This document shows, in pieces, positions 7,612 through 15,020 of a stretch of DNA of 28,335 nt (the first letter of the stretch is position 1; each line of letters opens with the position of its first letter). The stretch covers positions 1 through 28,335 of the forward strand of contig LNEX01000528.1 in assembly GCA_001464165.1 (NCBI GenBank), in the 5' to 3' direction. This stretch comes from a bacterium Ga0077546 (lineage in GTDB: Bacteria > Cyanobacteriota > Vampirovibrionia > Obscuribacterales > Obscuribacteraceae). A program made the position numbers and the translations under genes. The notes under the pieces are model-generated. The model was given only the letters and a program-made list of their open reading frames with translations, searched no databases and was not told the origin of the DNA.

Positions 7612-9027
7612 TTACTTGTCTTCCACTTCAAGGCCGTCCGTGTCCAGCTGGAACAGATACGACAGGAACGTCGTAGCGTACGCACCGGAGCGGAGGCTGA
7701 AGCAGAAGCTGACAACCTCGTCGTGAACTTCATATGACAGATCGTTCACGAAGATGAAGGCAGGGCGGCGAGGACCGGGCCGACCGTTGAAGTTCGACAG
7801 GAAGATTTCCTTGGTCTTCCGATCGAGTTGGTCAGGCACAGCCTGGGGGCACCACTGCCGATAGAATGCCACGGACCGCTCATCCCCAGGGAAGTACAAG
7901 GGGATGGTCGGCTCGCCGTCTTTGTCGGTGTCGAGCGACTTCACCGAGATCTTGGCACCCTCGTCGTTGACGTCCCCCAGGAGCTGGTTGAACCAGTAAC
8001 CCTGGAAAGCGCCCACCGACAGAGAGAGGTCGTCCTTCAGCTCACGAACCGCACGTTCGATGCACTTCGTGCTGAGGATCTTGTTGACCAGCTTGTACTC
8101 GATGAACATGTTCGCCATCTTGTACACCGGCTTGCCGCGGTAACCACTCGCCTCGAGCAGCTTCTTCATGTCGAGGAAGCAGTAGAACTGCTCGGCGACA
8201 CTCTGATTCTTCTCTTCGGCGACGCGCTCAGCTTCTGCCCACTTAGCCGCGAGTTGCCGGCGCACCTCGTTGGCCTTGGGGTGGTCGTTGTTCTCGACCA
8301 CTTCGCAGATGAACCGCTTGACGCCAGCTTCCAACCCGTTTTCGATCAGGTCGACGCCAACACCGAGCAGGTTCTGCCGACGCCCCAGACGCTGCCGTCC
8401 GAAGAAGTTCGGCACACGAGGGACACGCTTGCCCTTGTGGTCACGCATGAGGAACTCGAGACGCGGAGCCAGGTATTCCTTCAGCTGCTCGCGCGTCTTG
8501 CCGGCAACGATCAGCTTGATCTGGAAGTGGTTGCCTTCCAGGTGACCCTTGCCGAGCTTCTTGGTGCATCGACGTGCATCTTTGATAAAGAAACCATGCT
8601 CCCGCAGGACGTTCTCGTCCGGGAAGCAGTGACGCCGCACATGCTCGAATTCCACACCCTCGATGACCACCATCTGCGAACTACGTGCAGTGCGGTCCTT
8701 GAGACCAGCAGCGGTGATGTTGCGAGCGGGAACGTTGAGCAGTCTGGCCAGCCCCTCGACGGCGGCTGGGGTAGTGAGACGATACTTGACCAGGGTGACT
8801 GCCACCAGGGGGCCCTTGGCAGACTCGAGGTCTTCCGGGTTGGGGAAGTCCGACTCTACCGACACCGTGGTCTGAAGCCCCGGCTGCCGTTCCTGGACGA
8901 CGAAGTCATCGGGGTCGGCCTTGTGCTGTGCAGGCAAAACTTTGAAGTTTCCTGCGAACTCACGGACAGCAGCGGTGGGCACGAAGCCGATACCTGACGT
9001 CATTGTGATGTCGTTAATCTTAGCCAT
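7612..9027 (-). CDS. truD: tRNA pseudouridine(13) synthase TruD family
   Basis: TruD isomerises U13 of tRNA to pseudouridine, in the cytoplasm. Family motifs occur in order: DFVVQE at 41-46, the catalytic-loop motif AAGLKDRTARSSQ with the likely catalytic Asp D111, GKGHLEGNHFQI at 159-170, VPNFFGRQRLG at 205-215, and the C-terminal SLRSGAYATTFL near 444-455. At 471 residues it is clearly longer than typical bacterial TruD (about 350). The extra length lies mainly between residues 240 and 430, in the region of the TRUD insertion domain. The start ATG 9027 has an AGAGGTG site 8 nt upstream. That site can pair with an upstream CTCTAG. The gene lies in a four-gene minus-strand cluster with a HAD hydrolase and two unknowns. 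Codon use is GC-rich compared with genes such as the TPR gene at 15-16 kb. Confidence 0.92.
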   Translation of the reverse strand: MAKINDITMTSGIGFVPTAAVREFAGNFKVLPAQHKADPDDFVVQERQPGLQTTVSVESDFPNPEDLESAKGPLVAVTLVKYRLTTPAAVEGLARLLNVPARNITAAGLKDRTARSSQMVVIEGVEFEHVRRHCFPDENVLREHGFFIKDARRCTKKLGKGHLEGNHFQIKLIVAGKTREQLKEYLAPRLEFLMRDHKGKRVPRVPNFFGRQRLGRRQNLLGVGVDLIENGLEAGVKRFICEVVENNDHPKANEVRRQLAAKWAEAERVAEEKNQSVAEQFYCFLDMKKLLEASGYRGKPVYKMANMFIEYKLVNKILSTKCIERAVRELKDDLSLSVGAFQGYWFNQLLGDVNDEGAKISVKSLDTDKDGEPTIPLYFPGDERSVAFYRQWCPQAVPDQLDRKTKEIFLSNFNGRPGPRRPAFIFVNDLSYEVHDEVVSFCFSLRSGAYATTFLSYLFQLDTDGLEVEDK

Positions 9028-9258
9028 GTTTATACACCTCTAGGTTTTTGATCCGTTCTTGCTAGAGCAGCGGTTGCTGCATCCTTGTGCGGACCGAAGT
9101 TGATAAACCGAAGAGCTGAACGGGCCCCGCGTGCCAGTGCGGAACCTTGTTGCAGCGTACGGCAGGCTCACCACGGTTGTAGTGAACCTGTCAGGCTGCT
9201 CCCTGAGAAGAGCCTGAAGCGGGTAATACCGTTCACTGTTCGCCGTGATGGCGAACAG
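9028..9258 (-). promoter_or_regulatory. Structured leader/spacer upstream of truD
   Basis: This 231-nt spacer contains at least four inverted repeats. A perfect 9-bp hairpin (9236-9244 with 9250-9258) abuts the HAD gene stop. CAGGCTCAC pairs with GTGAACCTG (9163-9171 with 9182-9190, one mismatch). GCAGC pairs with GCTGC (9067-9080). CTCTAG pairs with CTAGAG (9038-9043 with 9062-9067), and this last pairing covers most of the truD ribosome-binding site. Translational control of truD is an inference. Confidence 0.5.
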
Positions 9259-10020
9259 CTAGTAGGCGGCCGGAGCCTCAGGCAGGAGGTCGATCAGTTC
9301 CTCCATACTTCTCACGACCAAGACACCATCAGGGATGGACGCCGGGTCATACTTGAGATTGCGATCGACGAGACATGCTTTCATTCCCACCGCGAGCGCA
9401 GGCAGGATGTCGTTTTCCAGGTGGTCGCCGATCATCAGGCAATCACCAGGGTGGCACTTGTTGCGGATGTACGCCCGACGGTAGATTTCAGGATCAGGCT
9501 TGCTGACCCCTTCTACGAAGGAATACACACGCAGTTCTTCGGGGAAGTACTTGCCGAGATTGTCTTCAGCGAACAAGCAATCCACTGGGAACGACCACAG
9601 GTTAGATACAAGGCTCAGCTTGAAGCCGCGGCCCTTGAGCACCTTCAACGCATTCTTGGCGTCGAAGAATACTCCAGCGCACGACGACTCATGGTCGACC
9701 ACGTCCTGGAACTGTTCAACCTGTTGCGGGTTGACAGAGAGGTGGAAGCGACTGGCAACTGAGCGAAGAAAACCGACCGCGTCACGAACGTCTGTTGTCA
9801 GGCAAACATTCAAGAACGCGGGATCCACCGACCGCAAATCCTTGGGGTCGATGGTGTCTGTTTTGTAGCCGAGAATCCTCTGAGCGTCGAGGATCGGTTC
9901 ACGGTTGTCTGACCGTGCTACCGTTCCCCAAAGGTCGACACAGAGCGTACTGATACCCGACAGTGCCGAGCGCCAGTAGTCTGCAGAGTTCTTGGCCAAC
10001 TGAACCGATGCTGTGTTCAT
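9259..10020 (-). CDS. HAD-superfamily hydrolase (subfamily IA)
   Basis: The HAD Rossmann core is complete. Motif I is CVDLWGTV with nucleophile D29, motif II is SLVSN with S139, motif III is SKPDPEIY with K174, and motif IV is IGDHLENDI with D199 and D204. The +2 position of motif I is Trp (DLWGT), not the Asp usual in HAD phosphatases. This DxW/Y-G-T form is seen in haloacid-dehalogenase-like and some phosphatase members, so the reaction cannot be assigned from sequence. A helical cap lies between motifs I and II (about residues 45-120). It starts at ATG 10020 with a textbook AAAAGGAG site. At 253 residues it is of normal length. It sits between the Cys-rich unknown and truD, with structured spacers on both sides. 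Confidence 0.88.
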   Translation of the reverse strand: MNTASVQLAKNSADYWRSALSGISTLCVDLWGTVARSDNREPILDAQRILGYKTDTIDPKDLRSVDPAFLNVCLTTDVRDAVGFLRSVASRFHLSVNPQQVEQFQDVVDHESSCAGVFFDAKNALKVLKGRGFKLSLVSNLWSFPVDCLFAEDNLGKYFPEELRVYSFVEGVSKPDPEIYRRAYIRNKCHPGDCLMIGDHLENDILPALAVGMKACLVDRNLKYDPASIPDGVLVVRSMEELIDLLPEAPAAY

Positions 10021-10195
10021 AGTCTGGCTCCTTTTCTTTTAAATGGCTTGAGCTGTCGGCCCACTCTGTTCAGGGGTCGACTGCTCTTCAAAATGCTGGG
10101 ATGGGGCCCGGTCCTAGGCACACTGGTGCCTAACAAGAGAACCGGGCTCACTAGTTACACTGGGCACGCCTTAGGGCTATGCGGCGCGACCTAGG
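10021..10195 (-). promoter_or_regulatory. Structured spacer between the Cys-rich gene and the HAD gene
   Basis: This 175-nt spacer holds a two-tier hairpin. GCCCGGT (10106-10112) pairs with ACCGGGC (10141-10147), and inside it TAGGCAC (10115-10121) pairs with GTGCCTA (10126-10132) around a 4-nt loop. A second small hairpin lies close to the upstream gene's stop. No U-tract follows either, so they look more like processing or regulatory elements than terminators. Confidence 0.45.
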
Positions 10196-10876
10196 TCAGA
10201 CCACGTAGTTCACTTCAGCGAAGATGCCCCGAGGGATGCGGCGGTCGAGAGAGGCGCCGAGGGTGTGGCAGAGAGCGACCCGTCTCATGGAAGAGTCGAG
10301 ATCGACATGCAACACCACGAAACCCATCTTGATCAGCTTGCGAGCTGCAGCCACCAGAGACGGCGGACAGTCGCGCTGCGACATGGCGGCGAGGAGGTCG
10401 GCTTCGTCGGCTGCGATTGCATTCTTGTCGAAAGCCTTGCCGGAGAAGCTCTTCACTTCGTCGTACTGGAAAGACACCACCACGTGTGCCAGGCATGGTT
10501 GAACGGTGGCGAAGTTGACACGGCCGGCGCCAAGAACGACGTCGACATTGCCCTGGGCGTAAGCTGCTGCAGCACGTTCAGGGGTGAGATTGTCGGGGCC
10601 GTACTGAGCGTGAGTTGCCGTCAAGGGTTCCGCGTCATCGCCGTCGGGGATGTCATTGCGCAGCAAGGTCGCGACGACAATCTTGACCGACATTGGCATC
10701 TGATAGATGGCGCGGGCGTTGGCAGAGATGGGCTGGGAAATACTGGAGCATGTGACGCAGAAGACACCGCCATCGTCCAGTCTGTTCGCACGACAGGCGT
10801 CACCATCGTGGCCCGAGATGGCGCACGGTTGGCAGACGTCCGTTCCGATGATTCTGAGTTGCTTTGGATTTGTCAT
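10196..10876 (-). CDS. Cys-rich unknown protein (226 aa)
   Basis: I do not recognise the family. I place the start at ATG 10876 (MTNPKQLRIIG...), 6 nt after an AGAG site, and reject an in-frame extension of 11 codons. The N-terminus has the spacing CxxC at C15/C18, C28, then CxxC at C40/C43 with H23 between, suggestive of a small zinc-binding knuckle. The remaining 180 residues are mixed alpha/beta, with phrases such as VVLGAGRVNFATVQPCLAH and KMGFVVLHVDLDSS, and no known motif. There is no signal peptide or membrane helix. It is the first gene of the minus-strand cluster that continues through the HAD hydrolase to truD, so a role in RNA or nucleotide metabolism is possible but unproven. Confidence 0.65.
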   Translation of the reverse strand: MTNPKQLRIIGTDVCQPCAISGHDGDACRANRLDDGGVFCVTCSSISQPISANARAIYQMPMSVKIVVATLLRNDIPDGDDAEPLTATHAQYGPDNLTPERAAAAYAQGNVDVVLGAGRVNFATVQPCLAHVVVSFQYDEVKSFSGKAFDKNAIAADEADLLAAMSQRDCPPSLVAAARKLIKMGFVVLHVDLDSSMRRVALCHTLGASLDRRIPRGIFAEVNYVV

Positions 10877-11937
10877 ATTTTCTCTTTTTCGTGAGCCTCG
10901 TGATGCCAACTACCACTACAACCGCAGAGCGTCCCTGGGCCGAACACCGAACAAATCAACGAACATTCCTGCAAGTGCTTCCTCTGCCAACAATTTGCTG
11001 GAAGATTTAGCGGTGAGGATAGTGCGCTGGTTTGGTGTTTAAGGGAACTGAAAAAACTCTTGATGTATGTGTGTAGAAGGATAGTTGGACCTTAAGCTAA
11101 AGTTATCAAGAGAAGCAATAGTTATTTCACCCGCGTCATTAAAGTTTATGCTTGTAGGTGGCGCCCCTGGCGCTATGTACGGCCAGCCTGGGGTGACGAA
11201 GAACCCATGCGGTTAGGAGATCTAGAGGCTCAGAATGCTAGTTTAGTTAATCAGTAAACCTAGTAGAGGCTCACGCAGAGCGCGTATTTACCACACTGAG
11301 AGCTGCTTAATGATCTAGCAAAGCTTGCTACAAGCAAGTTTTGGCAAAAAAAACGAAGCTCTATTGCTTGAGCAAACTGTAGTGGAGATGAAACAAATCG
11401 TGCTAGCGCAGCTTCGCGATTGTTAGGGAAAATCCGAAAACCTCTCTTGCACAAGCACCGCGAACCTCTTTACAACCCAAGACGCTTAACCTGTCTTGGC
11501 TTGCGGCTCCGGGCCGAAACAGTTGTCCCGCCAACCAAATTTTCATTAACCGCATCTAATTATTTAGCTCTTTGTTCTTGCATGGTCATATATCTACGGT
11601 GGACATACTGTCTCTCATTTAAAAATCTCTGGAATCGTAAATATCACGCGCTAACTCTTCTTCAACACTCCACTCTCACTCTTTCATTTCTCACCATTTT
11701 TTTGTGTGAGTTTTGGGGGTGCGTCATTGAAGTGTTGAGCTTGTTTTGAAGAGTGCGTGTCTGTTTGCGATTTCTTTGGCGAGTGACACGGGTTAGAGTC
11801 AACGGTCTAGTTTCGGCTAACTGTGCGGCTCTTGCTCTTCTGTTTCTTCTAACAGTCGTCTCAAACCAGAAGCTCAATTCCGTCGGTACCATCACGGTGC
11901 CTGAAAAAGAGCTTCATAAAGAACATGGAGTCATACT
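10877..11937. other. Gene-poor divergent region with hairpins and a short direct repeat
   Basis: About 1.06 kb contains no convincing gene; the frames that exist are poor in coding character. It must contain promoters for the minus-strand cluster and for the plus-strand metallopeptidase. Visible structure includes an imperfect GC-rich hairpin at about 11163-11193, a direct repeat TAGAGGCTCA (11223-11232 and 11264-11273), and a terminator-like hairpin at 11321-11341 ending in TTTT. In the metallopeptidase leader there are hairpins at 11756-11790 (CGTGTC/GACACG) and at about 11886-11902. Confidence 0.45.
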
Positions 11938-13770
11938 ATGAACATTCGTGAAAAGCTCATCCACGGCCTCAACTCTGCTTTCAGCGTCGAGACCGTCGTT
12001 CCGCCCAAGTCGCTCTATACCAGTGCCGTCTCTCGCCTGGTCGAGCTCTACCCCGACCTGAACGTGCCCGGCTATGACCGCAATGGTCACATCCGTCACC
12101 TCTCCGGTCCCTCTGGCATGTTCGCGCAGCCGTTCCTCGGCAACGCCGCTCAGCATGCCCGCAACTTCCTCGCCAGCAGCACCATCCAACAGGCCTTCAG
12201 CCTGAGCAATGTCTCGCTCGCCGACGGCGTTTCGGAAGAAATGCCTTTCGGTCACCGGGTCGCCTACGCTCAGCAGATCGTCCTCAAGGATGGCACCAAG
12301 CTCTCCGTTCGCGGCGCGCACATGCACGTGTCGATGGACAAGGCCGGCAAGATCTTCAACGTCACCTCGACCCTCAAGTTCGGCCGTCGCCCGGCTGCGC
12401 TCGGGAAGGTGATTTCGGCTGACGACGCCATCGCACTGGCGAAGGTCAAGTTCGCTTCCCTCACTCGCCGCCTGAGCAAGGACGACAAGCAGTACGCCAA
12501 GGACCTCAAGGGTGCCATCAACACCTGCTCGGCCACGGCGAAACTGGTGCTCTCCGAGCATGCCGGCAAGTTCGACGCCATCTACGAAGTCCAGCTCTCC
12601 ACCTGCGAACCGCGTCAAGTGATGCTGTTCCTGGTCAAGGCGAAGACCAAGGAAGTGGTGCACCACCAGTCGCTCCTCCACTACTCGATCTCGAGCTCTG
12701 CCACCCAGGCCGGTCTCAATCGCATTCCGGCGAAGTGCTTCCTGCGCATCCCCGACCCCAAGGTGGCCATCCCGAAGCAGGTCGTAGACCACTTCGTCGA
12801 GAACCTCCCGGACCCGAAGCTGCTCAAGAACGAGCGCTTCGACATGAAGGTCAAGGTCGGTCGTAAGTGGGAGACGTTGGCTGCCAAGGCTGACGGCACC
12901 TACAACTTCGACGCCGTCAAGGAAGTCGATGCCTTCACTGCGGTGGCGACGTTCGTTGCCATCAACACGCAGATGGTCTTCTTCGAGGCCATGGGCATGA
13001 AGAAGCAGGATCGGCCCATCCCGGTCTTCGTCAACGACTCGAGCGTCACCGACAACGCCTATTTCGATCCGGAAGGATACGAGATTCACCTCGGCGTTGG
13101 TTCTGGCCTGCCCAACGGTCTGAACAAGGTGATCGGCTTCGACCTCGGCGTGTCCTGGCACGAGAATGGCCACCACGTGGTCATGCTGCAGGCTCCGGGC
13201 AAGGACCTTCCTGGGCCGGAAGGTGGGGCGCTGCATGAGAGCACTGGCGACATGTGCCAGCTGATCATGCAGTACTGGTTCGCGCTCACGTTCGCTTCGG
13301 CCGGCAGTCAGGCTCTGACGGTTGCCGAGATCAAGGCGGACAAGCGTATCATCGGCCTGTATGCGCTGCCGCCCAACGGCATCCGCATCCAGCGCAACAC
13401 CAAGACGGTCCGTGACAAGACCGGCGAAGTGCACGATGACGGTGAGATCTCGGGTGCGGCCACGGCTGACATCCTGGAAGCCTTCCTCACCAGCGATGCT
13501 TCGGCCGACGTGGCCAAGCTCAAGGCGCAGCTCGAGCTGTACGTGAAGACCTACCTGCTGGCTCTGGCCCTCGTGCCCCCCAGCAAGGTGACCTTCCGCG
13601 ACATGCGCCGGGCCTTCGTCAGCGCGGATGGCCAGCTCAGTGCCGGTGCCAACAAGGCCGTCATCGAGAAGGGCTTCAATGATCACGGCATCACTGCCGG
13701 GACCACGCCCGTCGCCGGCAACACCGGTGGCTCTGGCAAGACTGGCAAGGGTCGTCGTCGCAAGGGCTAA
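11938..13770 (+). CDS. M4/M36-like zinc metallopeptidase with propeptide-like domain
   Basis: The catalytic core shows SWHENGHHVV with zinc ligands H408 and H412 and base E409. The third ligand is E434 in GALHESTGDM, followed by D438, the HExxH...E-xxx-D arrangement of thermolysin/fungalysin-type (gluzincin) proteases. Before it (about residues 85-180) is a region like the FTP propeptide of these enzymes (FGHRVAYAQQIVLKDG, then ISADDAIALAKVKF). YFDPEGYEIHLGVGSG just upstream of the core also fits the family. Unusually, the N-terminus (MNIREKLIHGLNSAFS...) is not a Sec signal peptide, though the family is normally secreted. The C-terminus is a Gly-rich, strongly basic tail (GKTGKGRRRKG). The start ATG 11938 has GGAG 7 nt upstream. 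The gene is GC-rich relative to its AT-rich surroundings. Confidence 0.85.
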   Translation: MNIREKLIHGLNSAFSVETVVPPKSLYTSAVSRLVELYPDLNVPGYDRNGHIRHLSGPSGMFAQPFLGNAAQHARNFLASSTIQQAFSLSNVSLADGVSEEMPFGHRVAYAQQIVLKDGTKLSVRGAHMHVSMDKAGKIFNVTSTLKFGRRPAALGKVISADDAIALAKVKFASLTRRLSKDDKQYAKDLKGAINTCSATAKLVLSEHAGKFDAIYEVQLSTCEPRQVMLFLVKAKTKEVVHHQSLLHYSISSSATQAGLNRIPAKCFLRIPDPKVAIPKQVVDHFVENLPDPKLLKNERFDMKVKVGRKWETLAAKADGTYNFDAVKEVDAFTAVATFVAINTQMVFFEAMGMKKQDRPIPVFVNDSSVTDNAYFDPEGYEIHLGVGSGLPNGLNKVIGFDLGVSWHENGHHVVMLQAPGKDLPGPEGGALHESTGDMCQLIMQYWFALTFASAGSQALTVAEIKADKRIIGLYALPPNGIRIQRNTKTVRDKTGEVHDDGEISGAATADILEAFLTSDASADVAKLKAQLELYVKTYLLALALVPPSKVTFRDMRRAFVSADGQLSAGANKAVIEKGFNDHGITAGTTPVAGNTGGSGKTGKGRRRKG

Positions 13771-13935
13771 AGCCATCACAGGCTAAGGCTCAAGCTGGCG
13801 ATACCTACCACTAGGTAAGGCAAGCAAAAGCTAGGAGGGGGCGTGGTCCGCAAGACTGCGCTCCCTTCGACGCTTTTATTCTCTGCACAGCTTCAAGCGT
13901 GCACATCTCAACGTTCAAAACTCAGGAGCTACAAC

Positions 13936-14172
13936 ATGACCGGACTTATCATCATCATCGTTCTCGGTGCCCTCGTCTATGGCGCGCACAAGAACGGTTT
14001 CGCCACCAGCGAAGGCAACAAGATGCTCGGCGGCGTCTGCGCAGGCATCGGCGCCAAGCTCAACCTGGCACCGAATCTGGTGCGCGTCCTCACCGTACTG
14101 GCTGGCCTGGTTTCGGGTGGCTTCGTGCTGGTGCTCTACCTGCTGCTGTGGGTCTCTCTGCCCAAGCGCTAA
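13936..14172 (+). CDS. PspC-domain membrane protein (78 aa)
   Basis: PspC proteins are small inner-membrane proteins tied to envelope-stress response. The domain is recognisable from KMLGGVCAGIGAKLNLAPN, with Arg soon after (LVRVLTVLAG), and the final helix VLYLLLWVSLPKR. A short extra hydrophobic helix (LIIIIVLGALVYGA) precedes it. I chose ATG 13936, with AGGAG 8 nt upstream, over a GTG at 13843 that would add a non-PspC extension. It follows the metallopeptidase by 165 nt in the same direction. A regulatory partner (PspA or PspB type) is not in the window. Confidence 0.85.
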   Translation: MTGLIIIIVLGALVYGAHKNGFATSEGNKMLGGVCAGIGAKLNLAPNLVRVLTVLAGLVSGGFVLVLYLLLWVSLPKR

Positions 14173-14206
14173 GGGCGCTGAGCAAGAAGCCTTAGACTAG
14201 GCATTA

Positions 14207-14262
14207 GAAAGGCAGGTGTCCAGCTGAGCAAACGCTCAACTGTTTCACCTGCTTTTCTTTTG
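14207..14262 (+). terminator. Terminator after the PspC gene
   Basis: GAAAGGCAGGTG (14207-14218) pairs with CACCTGCTTTTC (14246-14257, one G-U). An inner stem CAGCTGAGC/GCTCAACTG has one mismatch. TTTT follows directly. This is a two-tier Rho-independent terminator 34 nt past the stop. Confidence 0.82.
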
Positions 14263-14274
14263 GTAAGAAGCTAG

Positions 14275-14286
14275 TAGACCGGTCTA
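14275..14286. promoter_or_regulatory. 12-bp palindrome TAGACCGGTCTA, possible operator
   Basis: This is a perfect palindrome of the kind often bound by TetR-family dimers. A closely related near-palindrome occurs at 23959-23974. No regulator gene is in the window, so function is speculative. Confidence 0.3.
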
Positions 14287-14321
14287 TTAACTCATTGTTG
14301 GACTTAAAGGAGCTCGCCCAA

Positions 14322-14345
14322 GCCTGAGCCTGAGCCTGAGCCTGC
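14322..14345. repeat. Hexanucleotide repeat (GCCTGA)x3 plus GCCTGC
   Basis: Three exact GCCTGA units and one variant unit lie in tandem, close to the 3' end of the decayed toxin gene. Length variation by slippage is expected. No function is apparent. Confidence 0.6.
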
Positions 14346-14360
14346 AAAAAGTTCTATCTA

Positions 14361-14648
14361 TTACACCAAAAGAATACTGTTACCGTAATCTCGCAACAAG
14401 CGATCATGTGTCACCAACATTGCTGGTTCAGACAAACTCTGAACGACAAGCATTCGAACGAAGGGATCACTATGAATCGACGGCAAACCGGATAAAAGAG
14501 TGCAATGCTCGAAGGTAATTGGCAAAGGGTTACAACCAGTCTTGTGAATTGCTTCTGTGATCTCAAAAGGGTCGCTGCTTCGGGTGACAATTTTCGATCC
14601 ACAGTGAGAGCCCAAAAGCAGTATGTGTGTATCAAGCAAGATTCTCAC
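14361..14648 (-). pseudogene. vapC: Decayed VapC-type PIN-domain toxin
   Basis: VapC toxins are PIN-fold ribonucleases of about 125-140 residues. Translation from GTG 14648 begins correctly with RILLDTHILL, carrying the first active-site Asp. The expected continuation FWALTVDRKLSPEAATLL then lies in another frame. One T too many in a TTTT run (CTGCTTTTGGGC) explains the shift. Family sequence resumes in the first frame at EITEAIHKTGCNPLPITFEH and runs through DPFVRMLVVQ and VTHDRLLRDYG to the end. The segment normally holding the conserved Glu helix (about 35-40 residues) is missing. The gene is therefore frameshifted, internally deleted and probably inactive, though a 95-residue product could still be made. 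It follows its antitoxin by 13 nt. Confidence 0.8.
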
Positions 14649-14661
14649 ACTTGAAACATCA

Positions 14662-14898
14662 TTATTGCCCCGTGAACGCTCCTAATATTTCTTCTGGAAG
14701 TGGCGCATCAAAATCTGCAGACAATTTCAACTTGCCCTTTAACAAACCCAATACGCGGGGCTTACGACTAGCGTCCAAGGCCGAAAGCTTCGCTACCGGT
14801 TTACCGGCTTTACTAATTACTATTTCCTCGCCCAATTGCACTCTTTCAATCAGACGTGAAAGATTCGTCTTTGCCTCATGGATATTAACTGACTCCAT
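14662..14898 (-). CDS. vapB: Phd/YefM-family antitoxin
   Basis: This antitoxin binds DNA through an N-terminal Phd fold and neutralises its toxin with the C-terminal tail. The family pattern is clear: NIHEAKTNLSRLIERV at residues 5-20, then GEEIVISKAGKPVAKL at 23-38. A toxin-binding tail ends in FDAPLPEEILGAF. At 78 residues it is intact and of normal length. The start is ATG 14898. The paired PIN toxin immediately downstream is broken, so this looks like an orphaned antitoxin that may still autorepress its promoter or protect against related toxins. The vapB symbol reflects the pairing with a PIN toxin; the fold is Phd-type. Confidence 0.9.
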   Translation of the reverse strand: MESVNIHEAKTNLSRLIERVQLGEEIVISKAGKPVAKLSALDASRKPRVLGLLKGKLKLSADFDAPLPEEILGAFTGQ

Positions 14899-14933
14899 AA
14901 CTCAAAACTCGAATTAGCTAAACTTAGTCTACT

Positions 14934-14968
14934 AAAAAAGGGCGCCAGCGAACGGCTATTTCCGCCGA
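14934..14968 (-). terminator. Terminator after the TPR gene
   Basis: On the minus strand GGCG pairs with CGCC, with an inner AGC/GCT stem, and six T residues follow (plus A run 14934-14939). The stem is short, so confidence is moderate. It lies between the TPR gene stop and the antitoxin start. Confidence 0.5.
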
Positions 14969-15020
14969 TCTAGCACTATCATTGATGAGTTCCATCGACA
15001 ATCATGATTATTCCAATCTG

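Noticed and set aside
7828..8997. 389-codon plus-strand frame opposite truD
   Set aside because: Antisense shadow. TruD motifs on the minus strand are unmistakable.
9085..9762. Plus-strand frame over the HAD gene and truD leader
   Set aside because: It runs through hairpins and antisense to clear HAD motifs. No recognisable domain.
10106..10147. tRNA-like fold in the spacer before the HAD gene
   Set aside because: The two-tier hairpin lacks a T-loop GTTCRA, an anticodon arm and a 7-bp acceptor closing a cloverleaf.
10265..10894. 209-codon plus-strand frame opposite the Cys-rich gene
   Set aside because: The minus frame has a ribosome-binding site, clustered Cys spacing and cluster context. 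I kept the minus strand, though neither has a known family.
11420..11749. 109-codon plus-strand frame in the region before the metallopeptidase
   Set aside because: It starts at TTG without a ribosome-binding site. AT-rich, Leu/Cys/Tyr-heavy translation without structure.
11914..13779. 621-codon frame on the minus strand across the metallopeptidase
   Set aside because: It is the antisense shadow of a GC-rich gene. Its translation is rich in His/Asp/Leu/Val/Gly/Arg repeats without motifs, while the plus strand has a full zinc-protease signature.
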